From the NCBI RefSeq assembly GCF_020026305.1, contig NZ_CP075691.1, positions 7,130,001-7,194,000 on the forward strand: DNA of 64,000 nt. The letters run 5' to 3'. The notes beneath the pieces were generated by a model, which had not been told where the DNA came from, ran no database searches, and saw only the letters and a list, made by a program, of their open reading frames with translations. This document shows positions 26,031 through 34,252 of the stretch, piece by piece; positions within the stretch are counted from its first letter, which is position 1, and every line of letters starts with the position of its first letter. The position numbers were made by a program, and so were the translations under genes. Source of the DNA: Streptomyces sp. 135 (lineage in GTDB: Bacteria; Actinomycetota; Actinomycetes; Streptomycetales; Streptomycetaceae).

Positions 26031-27310
26031 CCGACCTGTACGACCGCCACAGGGCGGTCATGCCCGAGTGGCTCGCGCTCTACTACCAGCGGCCCATCGA
26101 GCTGACGCACGGCGAGGGCCGGTATGTCTGGGGCGCCGACGGCAGGAAGTACCTCGACTTCTTCGGCGGCATCCTCACCACCATGACGGCGCACGCCCTG
26201 CCCGAGGTCACCAAGGCGGTGAGCGAGCAGGCGGGCCGGATCATCCACTCCTCGACGCTCTATCTCGACCGCCCGATGGTCGAACTCGCCGAGCGCGTCG
26301 CCGCGTTGTCCGGCATCCCCGACGCCCGTGTCTTCTTCACGACCTCCGGCACGGAGGCCAACGACGCGGCGCTGCTGCTCGCCACCGCGCACCGCCGCTC
26401 CAACCAGATCCTGGCGATGCGCAACAGCTACCACGGCCGCTCCTTCTCGGCCGTCGGCATCACCGGCAACCAGTCGTGGTCGCCGACGAGCCTCTCCCCG
26501 CTCCAGACGCTGTACGTGCACGGCGGCGTCCGCAGTCGCGGCCCGTACGCCGAGTTGAGCGACGCCGAGTTCACGGCGGCCTGCGTGGCCGACCTGCGGG
26601 ACATGCTCGGGCAGGCCCGCGGGGGAGTGGCGGCGCTGATCGCCGAGCCGATCCAGGGGGTCGGCGGCTTCACGTCGCCGCCCGACGGGCTGTACGCCGC
26701 CTTCCGCGAGGTCCTCGCCGAGCACGGCATCCTGTGGATCTCCGACGAGGTGCAGACCGGCTGGGGCCGCACCGGCGAGCACTTCTGGGGCTGGCAGGCC
26801 CACGCCCGCAGCGGCCCGCCGGACATGCTGACCTTCGCCAAGGGCATCGGCAACGGCATGTCGATCGGCGGTGTCGTCGCCCGCGCCGAGGTCATGAACT
26901 GCCTCGACGCCAACTCCATCTCTACGTTCGGCGGTTCGCCGGTCACCATGGCGGCGGGCCTCGCCAACCTCACGTACCTCTTGGAGCACGACCTCCAGGG
27001 CAACGCCCGGCGCGTCGGGGGCCTGCTCATCGAGCGGCTGCGGGCGATCTGCGCCCAGCTGCCCGTCGTGCGCGAGGTGCGCGGGCGCGGCCTGATGATC
27101 GGCATCGAGCTGGTCGAGCCCGGCACCGACGAGCCGAACCAGCGCGCGGCCGCCGCAGTGCTCGAAGCGGCCCGTGAGGGGGGCCTGCTCATCGGCAAGG
27201 GAGGCGGCCACAGCACCAGCGTCCTGCGCGTCGCCCCGCCCCTTTCGCTGACCGTCGCGGAGGCGGAGGAGGGCGCGGCCATCCTCGAACAGGCCCTGCG
27301 AAGCGCCTAG
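26027..27310 (+). CDS. Class III aminotransferase, probably beta-alanine/3-aminoisobutyrate
   Basis: A 427-residue PLP enzyme of fold type I, class III. The cofactor region is visible: FFTTSGTEANDAALLLA, SDEVQTGWGRTGEHFWGW with the aspartate that contacts the pyridine ring, and the Schiff-base lysine in MLTFAKGIGNGMSIGG. It should convert beta-alanine or 3-aminoisobutyrate, the end products of pyrimidine reduction, to semialdehydes. The start GTG overlaps the upstream stop by four bases (GTGA), so the two are translationally coupled. Assignment of substrate rests on the neighbours. Confidence 0.87.
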   Translation: MTDLYDRHRAVMPEWLALYYQRPIELTHGEGRYVWGADGRKYLDFFGGILTTMTAHALPEVTKAVSEQAGRIIHSSTLYLDRPMVELAERVAALSGIPDARVFFTTSGTEANDAALLLATAHRRSNQILAMRNSYHGRSFSAVGITGNQSWSPTSLSPLQTLYVHGGVRSRGPYAELSDAEFTAACVADLRDMLGQARGGVAALIAEPIQGVGGFTSPPDGLYAAFREVLAEHGILWISDEVQTGWGRTGEHFWGWQAHARSGPPDMLTFAKGIGNGMSIGGVVARAEVMNCLDANSISTFGGSPVTMAAGLANLTYLLEHDLQGNARRVGGLLIERLRAICAQLPVVREVRGRGLMIGIELVEPGTDEPNQRAAAAVLEAAREGGLLIGKGGGHSTSVLRVAPPLSLTVAEAEEGAAILEQALRSA

Positions 27311-27313
27311 TTC

Positions 27314-27357
27314 ACCCCCTGCCACACCCCCTGCCACACCCCCTGCCACACCCCCTG
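27314..27357. repeat. 12-bp tandem repeat between aminotransferase and dihydropyrimidinase genes
   Basis: The unit ACCCCCTGCCAC occurs three full times plus eight bases of a fourth copy, filling most of the 69-bp gap. The copies are identical, which suggests recent expansion. It would not form a hairpin with itself. A length-variable spacer is likely. Confidence 0.7.
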
Positions 27358-27379
27358 TGCAGAAGAGGGAGCGCACCAC

Positions 27380-28783
27380 ATGAGTACCCGCACCCTGATC
27401 CGCGGCGGCCTCGTCGTCACCGCCGCCGAGGAGATCCACGCCGACGTGCTGATCGAGGACGGCAGGATCGCCGCGCTCGCCGCGAGCGGCACCGCCGCGG
27501 CGGGCGCGTGGACCGCCGAGCACGTCATCGACGCCACCGGAAAGTACGTGATCCCGGGCGGGGTCGACGCCCATACGCACATGGAGTTCCCGTTCGGCGG
27601 CACCTTCTCGGCCGACTCCTTCGAGACCGGGACCCGGGCCGCGGCCTGGGGCGGCACCACCACCATCGTCGACTTCGCGGTGCAGACCGTGGGGCACTCC
27701 TTGCGCGAGGGGCTCGACGCGTACTACGCGAAGGCGGACGGGAAGTGCGCGATCGACTACGCCTTCCACATGATCGTCTCCGATGTGAACGAGCGGACGC
27801 TCAAGGAGCTGGACCTGCTGGTGGAGGAGGGCGTGACCTCCTTCAAGCTCTTCATGGCCTACCCCGGCGTCTTCTACAGCGACGACGGGCAGATCCTGCG
27901 CGCCATGCAGCGCGCGTCGGCCAACGGCGGGCTGATCATGATGCACGCCGAGAACGGCATCGCCATCGACGTACTCGTCGAGCAGGCCCTGGCCCGTGGC
28001 GAGACCGATCCGCGCTACCACGGCGAAGTGCGCAGGGCGCTGCTGGAGGCGGAGGCCACGCACCGCGCGATCCAGCTCGCCCGGGTCGCCGACGCCCCGC
28101 TGTACGTCGTGCATGTGTCGGCCGAGGAGGCCGTCGCCGAGCTTGCCGCCGCCCGCGACAAGGGCCTGAACGTCTTCGGCGAGACCTGCCCGCAGTACCT
28201 CTTCCTCTCCACCGACAACCTTGCCGAGCCGGACTTCGAGGGCGCCAAATACGTGTGCAGTACGCCGCTGAGGCCGCGTGAGCACCAGGCGGCGCTCTGG
28301 CGCGGGCTGCGCACCAACGACCTCCAGGTCGTCTCCACCGACCACTGCCCGTTCTGCTTCACGGGCCAGAAGGAGCTCGGCCGCGGCGACTTCTCGAAGA
28401 TCCCCAACGGCCTGCCGGGCGTGGAGAACCGGATGGACCTCCTGCACCAGGCGGTCGTCGACGGGCACATCAGCCGCCGGCGCTGGATCGAGATCGCCTG
28501 CGCCGCCCCGGCCCGGATGTTCGGCCTCTATCCGAAGAAGGGCACCATCGCCCCCGGCGCGGACGCCGACATCGTGATCTACGACCCGCACGCCGAGCAG
28601 GTCATGTCCGCTGAGACCCACCACATGAACGTCGATTACTCGGCGTACGAGGGAAAGAGGGTCACGGGCCAGGTGGAGACGGTCCTCTCACGCGGCGAGG
28701 TCGTCATCGACGCCCGCACCTACACCGGCCGGGCAGGACACGGCCTGTACACGCCGCGCTCCACCTGCCAGTACCTGAACTAG
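27380..28783 (+). CDS. Dihydropyrimidinase
   Basis: A 467-residue cyclic amidohydrolase that opens dihydrouracil or dihydrothymine to the carbamoyl-beta-amino acid. The full metal set is visible: GGVDAHTHMEFPFGG, the carboxylated lysine in EEGVTSFKLFMAYPG, histidines in LIMMHAENG and LYVVHVSAEEA, and the aspartate in STDHCPFCF. The length is usual for hydantoinase/dihydropyrimidinase. It is the second step of the pathway whose third step is encoded upstream. The first-step reductase is not in the window. ATG 27380 follows AAGAGGGAG with a short spacer. Confidence 0.92.
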   Translation: MSTRTLIRGGLVVTAAEEIHADVLIEDGRIAALAASGTAAAGAWTAEHVIDATGKYVIPGGVDAHTHMEFPFGGTFSADSFETGTRAAAWGGTTTIVDFAVQTVGHSLREGLDAYYAKADGKCAIDYAFHMIVSDVNERTLKELDLLVEEGVTSFKLFMAYPGVFYSDDGQILRAMQRASANGGLIMMHAENGIAIDVLVEQALARGETDPRYHGEVRRALLEAEATHRAIQLARVADAPLYVVHVSAEEAVAELAAARDKGLNVFGETCPQYLFLSTDNLAEPDFEGAKYVCSTPLRPREHQAALWRGLRTNDLQVVSTDHCPFCFTGQKELGRGDFSKIPNGLPGVENRMDLLHQAVVDGHISRRRWIEIACAAPARMFGLYPKKGTIAPGADADIVIYDPHAEQVMSAETHHMNVDYSAYEGKRVTGQVETVLSRGEVVIDARTYTGRAGHGLYTPRSTCQYLN

Positions 28784-28821
28784 GGGGGCCGGGCAGCAGG
28801 CGGACGGCTTCGTTCTCCCGG

Positions 28822-29758
28822 GTGACCCGCCGCTTCGGTGTCGGGGTTGGGCGCCGCCGCGGCGGTGTCCGCCTGGGCAGGCGGCTGCGCGCGGGCGCCC
28901 GGCAGGTGGACCACCGCGGGAAGCTGATCGTGCCGGGCTTCGTCGACACCCACGTCCACGCGAGCCAGGTCGACATCATCGCTTTGTACGGTGAGCAACT
29001 GCTGCAGTGGCTGGAGAAGTACGTCTTTCCCGCTGAGGCGAAGTTCGACGACCGGGCACACGTGCGTGCGGTGAGCGGCTTCTTCCTGGACCGGCTGCTC
29101 GCCGCCGGGACCACGACCGCGAGTGTTTTTCCCACGGTGCACCCGGTGTCCGTCGACGCCTTCTTCGAGCAGGCCGCAGAACGCGACCTGCGCATGCTCT
29201 GCGGCAAGGTCCTCATGGACCGCGAGCCGTACGCCCCCGCCTATCTGCGCGACGCCGATGTCGACGAGGCGGAGCGGGCGACGCGCGAGCTGATCGACCG
29301 CTGGCACGGCAAGGGCCGGCTCGGCTACAGCCTCACACCGAGGTTCGCCCTCACCTCCACCAAGAGGCTGCTGAGGATGGTGGGCGCCCGGCTCGCTGCG
29401 GCGGGCTCCGCCATCGCGTTCTGCCCCACCTCCAACCTGTTCCTCGGCAGCGGTCTGTTCGACCTGCGTGCCGCCCGGGCACGGAACATCGACGTCGGCA
29501 TGGGGACCGACATCCGCGGCTTCTACCTCGCGACCCTCGGCGGCGCGCAGGCACTGGACCTCGACGGCGTCATCGGCAACTTCGCGCCGGGCAAGGAGGC
29601 CGACTCCACCGTCCTCGACTGGGCCGCCACCCCGCCCTGGCCCGTCGTACGAAGTGGCCGGGACCTTCGACGAACGGCTCTTCGCGTTGATGATCCTCGG
29701 CGGCGAACAGGCGGTTGCCGCCACGTACGTCCTCGGCAACCAGGTCTACGGGCGGTAG
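28822..29758 (+). pseudogene. guaD: Guanine deaminase remnant with internal deletions
   Basis: The sequence matches guanine deaminase in pieces: KLIVPGFVDTHVHASQVDII with the HxH metal motif, FFLDRLLAAGTTTASVFPTV, LGYSLTPRFALTSTKRLL, FCPTSNLFLGSGLFDL and VGMGTDIRG. Between TPRFALTSTKRL and CPTSNLF about 70 residues that normally carry two metal-binding histidines are missing. A second piece after GMGTD (the GGTSFSPFRT region) is also gone. Both deletions keep the frame. A frame change near 29640 moves the last 40 codons (FDERLFALMILGGEQAVAAT) into another frame, ending at 29758. The N-terminus is not recognisable. It cannot bind the catalytic metal normally. Confidence 0.75.
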
Positions 29759-29796
29759 CTCGGTGCCGGGCGGAGGGCCCGGCACCGAGCTACCGC
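29752..29796. terminator. 20-bp-stem hairpin after guaD remnant
   Basis: Perfect arms of 20 bp (29752-29771 and 29777-29796) with a 5-base loop overlap the guaD stop codon and precede the end of the converging DUF2637 gene by a few bases. This is the longest perfect hairpin noticed in the window. It should terminate transcripts from both sides. Confidence 0.7.
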
Positions 29797-29802
29797 CCCC
29801 GT

Positions 29803-30294
29803 TCACTGCTCCCCGCGTCCCGCGGGGCGCGGTCGGGGGACTCCTGCCTTCTGGGTGGTGCCGGCCGTCGTCTTGACGGCTGCTTCATCGGCGGGGAGCG
29901 GCACGCGGGTCTGGGGGAGGCGGTGGCGGGGGGCGACACGCTTGGGGGGCCGGGTGAGGGTGACCTGCCGGACCAGTTGCTGGAAACAGGCCAGGGAGGC
30001 GAGGCTGGGCAGGACGGCGACGGTGATGTCGATGACGTCTCTGGGGGCCTGGGCGATGCACAGGAGCATCGTGATCAGGGAGAAGAGGACGGCCACGCAC
30101 CAGGAGTGGACGGCGCGGCGTTGATGCAGAGCGGCTCGTAGGACGGACAGGGACGCCACCAGCCAGGGTCCGAAGACGAGGGCGGGCCACCAGGTGACCG
30201 AGCTGTTCTCCGTGTGGCCGATCGCGATGATCCTCAGCGGGTCGTATGCGACCGCCGTGCTGAAGAGACTCACCGCCGACGCCGTGAGAGCCAC
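29803..30294 (-). CDS. DUF2637-type membrane protein, N-terminus uncertain
   Basis: 163 residues from the GTG at 30294, with four hydrophobic segments (ALTASAVSLFSTAVAY, WWPALVFGPWLVASLSVL, WCVAVLFSLITMLLCIAQA, VLPSLASLACFQQLV) and a basic tail. This is the pattern of DUF2637 proteins, common on Streptomyces plasmids and integrative elements and probably tied to transfer. Recognisable sequence continues upstream in the same frame (HRKTREQQRLHLVRTASYAI, to about 30390) without any start codon. The true N-terminus seems to have been lost at the junction with the ABC-2 gene, so the product may not be made. Confidence 0.55.
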   Translation of the reverse strand: MALTASAVSLFSTAVAYDPLRIIAIGHTENSSVTWWPALVFGPWLVASLSVLRAALHQRRAVHSWCVAVLFSLITMLLCIAQAPRDVIDITVAVLPSLASLACFQQLVRQVTLTRPPKRVAPRHRLPQTRVPLPADEAAVKTTAGTTQKAGVPRPRPAGRGEQ

Positions 30295-30346
30295 GAGTGC
30301 GGTGATGGCGTAGCTCGCGGTGCGGACCAGGTGCAGCCGCTGCTGT

Positions 30347-31687
30347 TCACGGGTCTTGCGGTGGCTCTGCGGGCTCTTCCTCAGCGGCGGCAGCTCGGTC
30401 GTGATGTCGCGAAGGGCTCGGGCAGAAAAGCAGGGGGTCGTCCGCGCCGCGACCTCCTCGCCGCGCCGGGACCGGTCTGGTCCGTGATCGCGTCCTGGAG
30501 CAGGTACGCCAGTTCCTCGGCCGGGTCCCAGCTACAGGATTCGCCCTGACCCCCGAGACGAGTTGACGCATCGGCTCGAAGACGCCCAGGAAGCGGTAGA
30601 ACCCGGGCACGGCCTCCAGCGGGATGGTGGCGCCGGAGGACGGCAGGGCCAGCGCGATGAAGACGAACATCGACACGATCTGGCCGATGCTCCCGAACGC
30701 CGCGTTGATCGCCTGTACGCCGAGTCCCACGCTCAGGCAGGAGCAGTACGAGAACAGCGCGAGCATGGGCAGGTGGGACGCGTCCATGCCCAGGATGGTG
30801 ATGCAGGCGAGCATCGTCAGCGCGGTGACCGGCACGGCCAGCACCGCGGTCATGGCCATTTTGAGCAGCAAGGTCTGTGTGCGGCTGATCGGGACGGTGG
30901 GCCGCCGCGAGTGCCAGGGGCCGATCTCCGCGTCGGCGTAACCGAGGGCGGTGTCGACGGCGTTGTGGATGATGTTGCCGCCCAGGAAGCCCGCCAGCAC
31001 GAGCAGCAGCGTGTAGTAGAAGGCGCTGAGTCCCATTCCGCTGTGCCTGCCGATGGGGTGGCCGGGCTCCGTGCGCACGGCGACGGGGTCGGCGGCCAGC
31101 AGGCGGGTGGCGGAGTCCGCGTCGGCGATCTCCGGCGAGGCCGTGAGCTGCTTGCCGATGCCCGTCGACGCCTTCTGGGCCGCCTGTTGGCTGATCCGGG
31201 CGGCCATCGACGAGCCGAGGCTGCCCAACCCCGGGTTGGTGAGCACGGTCAGGGTCGGCCGAGTGGCGCGGGTGCCGGTCAGCGACCCCACCGTGGCGGT
31301 GAAGTCGGCGGGGATCACCAGGGCGCCGTAGATCTTGCCGGAGGCGAGTTGGTCCTTGGCGGCCTCGATGCCGAGGCGGCGCCACCGTACGTCTTCGGCC
31401 GGAGTGGAGGCGATGACCTGGGCGCTGACCTGCGCGCCCAGGTTCTGCCGCGCTCCGGGCAGAGGCTTGCCGGCGTCCTGGTCCACGAGCGCGATCGGCA
31501 GCCGGTGGAGACTGCTCTCCGGGGTGAGGACGCCGCCCATGTACAGCAGGGAGAGGATCAGGGCGACGAGTCCGCTGAGCACGCCCGGCGCGACCCACAG
31601 CTTTCCGTGGCGCAGCAGGGACCCGGCGCTCACCGCGGACCGGGCGCTCACCGCGGCCCCGGAGGGCCGCGCGCGGTCGGAAGCCAT
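30347..31687 (-). CDS. ABC-2/YhgE-DUF3533-type membrane protein, C-terminally altered
   Basis: 446 residues from ATG 31687 (GGAG five bases upstream). An N-terminal membrane segment (WVAPGVLSGLVALILSLLYM), an extracytoplasmic domain of about 190 residues, and five further membrane segments (FYYTLLLVLAGFLGGNIIHN to IVSMFVFIALALPSSGATIP) match YhgE/DUF3533-like permeases used in export. After MRQLVSGVRA (about 30555), where family members continue with another loop and membrane helix, the sequence becomes Arg/Pro-rich and unrelated. The 3' end has been replaced by a rearrangement that also removed the start of the DUF2637 gene. Function doubtful. Confidence 0.6.
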   Translation of the reverse strand: MASDRARPSGAAVSARSAVSAGSLLRHGKLWVAPGVLSGLVALILSLLYMGGVLTPESSLHRLPIALVDQDAGKPLPGARQNLGAQVSAQVIASTPAEDVRWRRLGIEAAKDQLASGKIYGALVIPADFTATVGSLTGTRATRPTLTVLTNPGLGSLGSSMAARISQQAAQKASTGIGKQLTASPEIADADSATRLLAADPVAVRTEPGHPIGRHSGMGLSAFYYTLLLVLAGFLGGNIIHNAVDTALGYADAEIGPWHSRRPTVPISRTQTLLLKMAMTAVLAVPVTALTMLACITILGMDASHLPMLALFSYCSCLSVGLGVQAINAAFGSIGQIVSMFVFIALALPSSGATIPLEAVPGFYRFLGVFEPMRQLVSGVRANPVAGTRPRNWRTCSRTRSRTRPVPARRGGRGADDPLLFCPSPSRHHDRAAAAEEEPAEPPQDP

Positions 31688-31905
31688 GGCGCTCCATGAG
31701 GTGATGAGTGCGGGTCTGCCCCGAGTACCGGCGAACGAACGCTGGCGAGCGTAGGCGCCGCCCCGGCCCGGGACCGCCCGCGACACAGGCCTGCTGGTCG
31801 TGCCTGCCCGAATGGACCACGCGCGTCCTGCGGTACCGGGGTTCGCCGGACGGTGAGAGGGCGGGCAAGTCCCGCCGCCTCTTCACGCCGCCGCCCCGCC
31901 CCCCT

Positions 31906-32454
31906 TCACGCCCCGGCGCGCCACTCCCCGGCGAGGACCGCCCAGTTCTGCTTGTCGTAGCGGGTGCCGCCGTAGGGCCAGGCCTCGCGCTGTACTCCTT
32001 CGAGGGTCATGCCGAGCCGCTCGGCGACCGCGGAGCTGCGGGCGTTGTCGGCCCGGCAGCGCCACTCGGCGCGGTGTACGCCCCGGGTGGTGAACGCCCA
32101 GTCCAGCACGGTGCGGCACGCCGTGGTGATCAGACCGCGGCCCTCGGCGGCCGGTTCCAGCCAGCAGCCGACCTCGCACGTGCCCGCGGCGGCGTCGAAG
32201 GCCACGAACATGACGCCGCCGACCAGCGTGCCGTCGAGCCAGATGCCGTAGAGGCGCGCGCCGTCCGCGGCTTGCCGCTCCGCGTACCGGCGCAGGGTGG
32301 CCCGGGCGCCGTCGACATCGTCGGTGACGAACCCGGAACCCACCCATGGCCGGATGTGCTCCCGCGCCCGGTCGAGATGGGCGGCGAACTCCTCGGCGTG
32401 CCACGTCTCCAGGGGGCGCAGGTCGGCGTCGTCCCGCAGCGGGAGGGAGAACAT
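31906..32454 (-). CDS. GNAT-family N-acetyltransferase (RimJ/RimL type)
   Basis: A 182-residue acetyl-CoA-dependent acetyltransferase. RimL-like hallmarks are LRPLETWHAEEFAAHLD, the core strand CEVGCWLEPAAEGRGL with the acetyl-CoA loop, and WRCRADNARSSAVAERLGM. Members acetylate protein N-termini or amine-containing antibiotics; the substrate is unknown. ATG 32454 has GGAG five bases upstream. It is divergent from a TetR regulator 48 bp away, which may control it. Confidence 0.85.
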   Translation of the reverse strand: MFSLPLRDDADLRPLETWHAEEFAAHLDRAREHIRPWVGSGFVTDDVDGARATLRRYAERQAADGARLYGIWLDGTLVGGVMFVAFDAAAGTCEVGCWLEPAAEGRGLITTACRTVLDWAFTTRGVHRAEWRCRADNARSSAVAERLGMTLEGVQREAWPYGGTRYDKQNWAVLAGEWRAGA

Positions 32455-32490
32455 GAGGACTCCATTCACACAACAAGCGTTATGGTTATG

Positions 32491-32496
32491 TACCGT
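32491..32496 (+). promoter_or_regulatory. -10 box for leaderless TetR transcript
   Basis: TACCGT ends six bases before the TetR ATG at 32503, matching the TAnnnT leaderless pattern. The divergent gap also contains AAC-AAGC-GTT, a short inverted repeat that could be the operator. Confidence 0.45.
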
Positions 32497-32502
32497 GGCA
32501 GC

Positions 32503-33111
32503 ATGCCACGTACCAAGGGAGATCACGAAGCCCGCCGCCGGGACGTCTCCGAGGCCGTCTGGCGGGTGCTGGCCGCGCACGGCTTCGGCGGGCTGACCAT
32601 GCGCGCCGTCGCCGCCGAACTCGGGGCGAGCACCGGCCTCCTGACGCACTACTTCCGGACCAAACGCGACCTGGTCGCGTACGCCCTCGACCTCCTGGAG
32701 CAGCGCACCGACGCCCGCCCGAGGCGCGCCGCCGGACAGGGTCTGGCCGCCGTGCGGGCCGCGCTCCTGGACATCCTGCCGCTCACCGACGAGGCCACCG
32801 ACAGCAACCGCATCTGGGTCTCCTCCTGGGACACCGCGCTCGCCGACCCCGAACTCCGCGCCGACCACGCCCGCAGGTACGCGCGGGGCCGTGACGGGCT
32901 GCGCGACCTGATCGCGCGGGCCCAGCGGCTCGGCGAAGTCGCCCCCGGCGACCCGGAACGCCTCGCCGCCGGTGCCCAGGCCTTCGTGCTCGGCCTGGTG
33001 GTCCAGGCGCTGCTCGACGCCCCGGCGTTCCCCGCCTCCCGCCAGGTCCGGCTCGTCGACGACCACCTCGCCGCGCTGGCCGCGGGAGGGGGCGGCGCCG
33101 ACGGCGGCTGA
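32503..33111 (+). CDS. TetR-family regulator
   Basis: A 202-residue TetR regulator. The N-terminal helix-turn-helix is AVWRVLAAHGFGGLTMRAVA, then LGASTGLLTHYFRTKRDLVA, ending with the usual Tyr-Phe contact residues. The C-terminal ligand domain contains WVSSWDTALADPELRADHAR, as in BetI/PfmR-like repressors. It probably represses itself and the divergent acetyltransferase. ATG 32503 follows a TACCGT box by six bases with no ribosome site; an in-frame ATG at 32479 is less likely. Confidence 0.87.
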   Translation: MPRTKGDHEARRRDVSEAVWRVLAAHGFGGLTMRAVAAELGASTGLLTHYFRTKRDLVAYALDLLEQRTDARPRRAAGQGLAAVRAALLDILPLTDEATDSNRIWVSSWDTALADPELRADHARRYARGRDGLRDLIARAQRLGEVAPGDPERLAAGAQAFVLGLVVQALLDAPAFPASRQVRLVDDHLAALAAGGGGADGG

Positions 33112-33214
33112 CGCGGCGAGGTGCTCTTGCCAAGGGCCGGGCGGAAGTCCAGGATTGTCCCTTCTCGGATCACCTCCGAGGCCTCATCCGGCACGTGGAC
33201 CAGGAGGTCCCGCT

Positions 33215-34213
33215 GTGGATTTCGGACTTGTGCTCCAGACCGACCCGCCCGCCTCGGCGGTCGTCGGACTCATGCGGCGGGCGGAGCGGAGCGGCTTCCG
33301 CTACGGCTGGACCTTCGACTCCGCCGTCCTGTGGCAGGAGCCGTTCGTCGTCTACAGCCGCATCCTCGAACACACCACGCGGCTGACGGTGGGCCCCATG
33401 GTCACCAACCCGGGCACCAGGACCTGGGAGGTCACCGCCTCCACCTTCGCCACACTCAACGACATGTACGGCAACCGCACGGTCTGCGGCATCGGCCGCG
33501 GCGACTCCGCGATGCGCGTCGCGGGCCGCAAGCCGAACACGCTGGCCCGGCTCGGCGAGGCGATCGACGTCATCCGTGACCTCGCCGAGGGGCGCGAGGC
33601 GGACGTCGACGGGCAGCGGCTGCGGCTGCCGTGGGTGCGGGACGGGAAGCTGCCGGTGTGGATGGCGGCGTACGGCCCGAAGGCGCTCGCGCTCGCCGGG
33701 CGGAAGGCGGACGGGTTCATCCTGCAACTCGCCGACCCCTACCTGACCGAGTACATGGTGAAGGCCGTGCGGGACGCGGCGACCGCCGCGGGGCGCAGTG
33801 CGTCCGACGTGAAGATCTGCGTCGCCGCGCCCGCGTACGTCGGCGACGACCTCGCGCACGCACGCGAGCAGTGCCGCTGGTTCGGCGGCATGGTCGGCAA
33901 CCACGTCGCCGATCTCGTCGCCCGGTACGGCGAGGACTCGTCGGCGGTGCCGCAGGCCCTCACCTCGTACATCAAGACCCGGCAGGGCTACGACTACAGC
34001 CACCACGGGCGGTCCGGGAATCCTGACGCGGCGTTCGTGCCGGACGAGATCGTCGACCGCTTCTGCCTCCTCGGCCCCGTCGAAGCCCACCTCGAACGAC
34101 TGCGGGAGCTACGGGAGCTGGGCGTCGACCAGTTCGCCGTGTACGCGATGCACGACACTCGGGAGGACGTCATCGACGCGTACGGCGCGTCGGTCATCCC
34201 TGAGTTCTCCTGA
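33215..34213 (+). CDS. LLM-class F420-dependent oxidoreductase (TIGR03842-like)
   Basis: A 332-residue luciferase-like monooxygenase family enzyme of the F420-binding branch. Recognisable parts are DFGLVLQTDPPASAVVGLMR, GPMVTNPGTRTWEVTAS, the YGNRTVCGIGRGDSAMR loop and PVWMAAYGPKALALAGRKAD. Close relatives are found next to dihydropyrimidinase genes, so a role in nitrogen heterocycle catabolism is plausible. The GTG start has AGGAGG seven bases upstream. Between it and dihydropyrimidinase lies a 4.4-kb block of unrelated or decayed genes, so it may once have been the fourth gene of that operon. Confidence 0.83.
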   Translation: MDFGLVLQTDPPASAVVGLMRRAERSGFRYGWTFDSAVLWQEPFVVYSRILEHTTRLTVGPMVTNPGTRTWEVTASTFATLNDMYGNRTVCGIGRGDSAMRVAGRKPNTLARLGEAIDVIRDLAEGREADVDGQRLRLPWVRDGKLPVWMAAYGPKALALAGRKADGFILQLADPYLTEYMVKAVRDAATAAGRSASDVKICVAAPAYVGDDLAHAREQCRWFGGMVGNHVADLVARYGEDSSAVPQALTSYIKTRQGYDYSHHGRSGNPDAAFVPDEIVDRFCLLGPVEAHLERLRELRELGVDQFAVYAMHDTREDVIDAYGASVIPEFS

Positions 34214-34252
34214 CGGCGGGCCCGGGGCAGCTCCGGCCGTGGACCGGGCGGG

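Noticed and set aside
26006..28624. Long minus-strand open frame opposite the aminotransferase and dihydropyrimidinase genes
   Set aside because: It is antisense to two clearly homologous genes, has Gly/Val/Arg-rich composition typical of reversed GC-rich codons and no domain.
31618..31662. Short repeats GGGCGCTCACCGCGG near the start of the ABC-2 gene
   Set aside because: Two copies inside coding sequence, giving VSARSAVSAGS; ordinary low-complexity coding.
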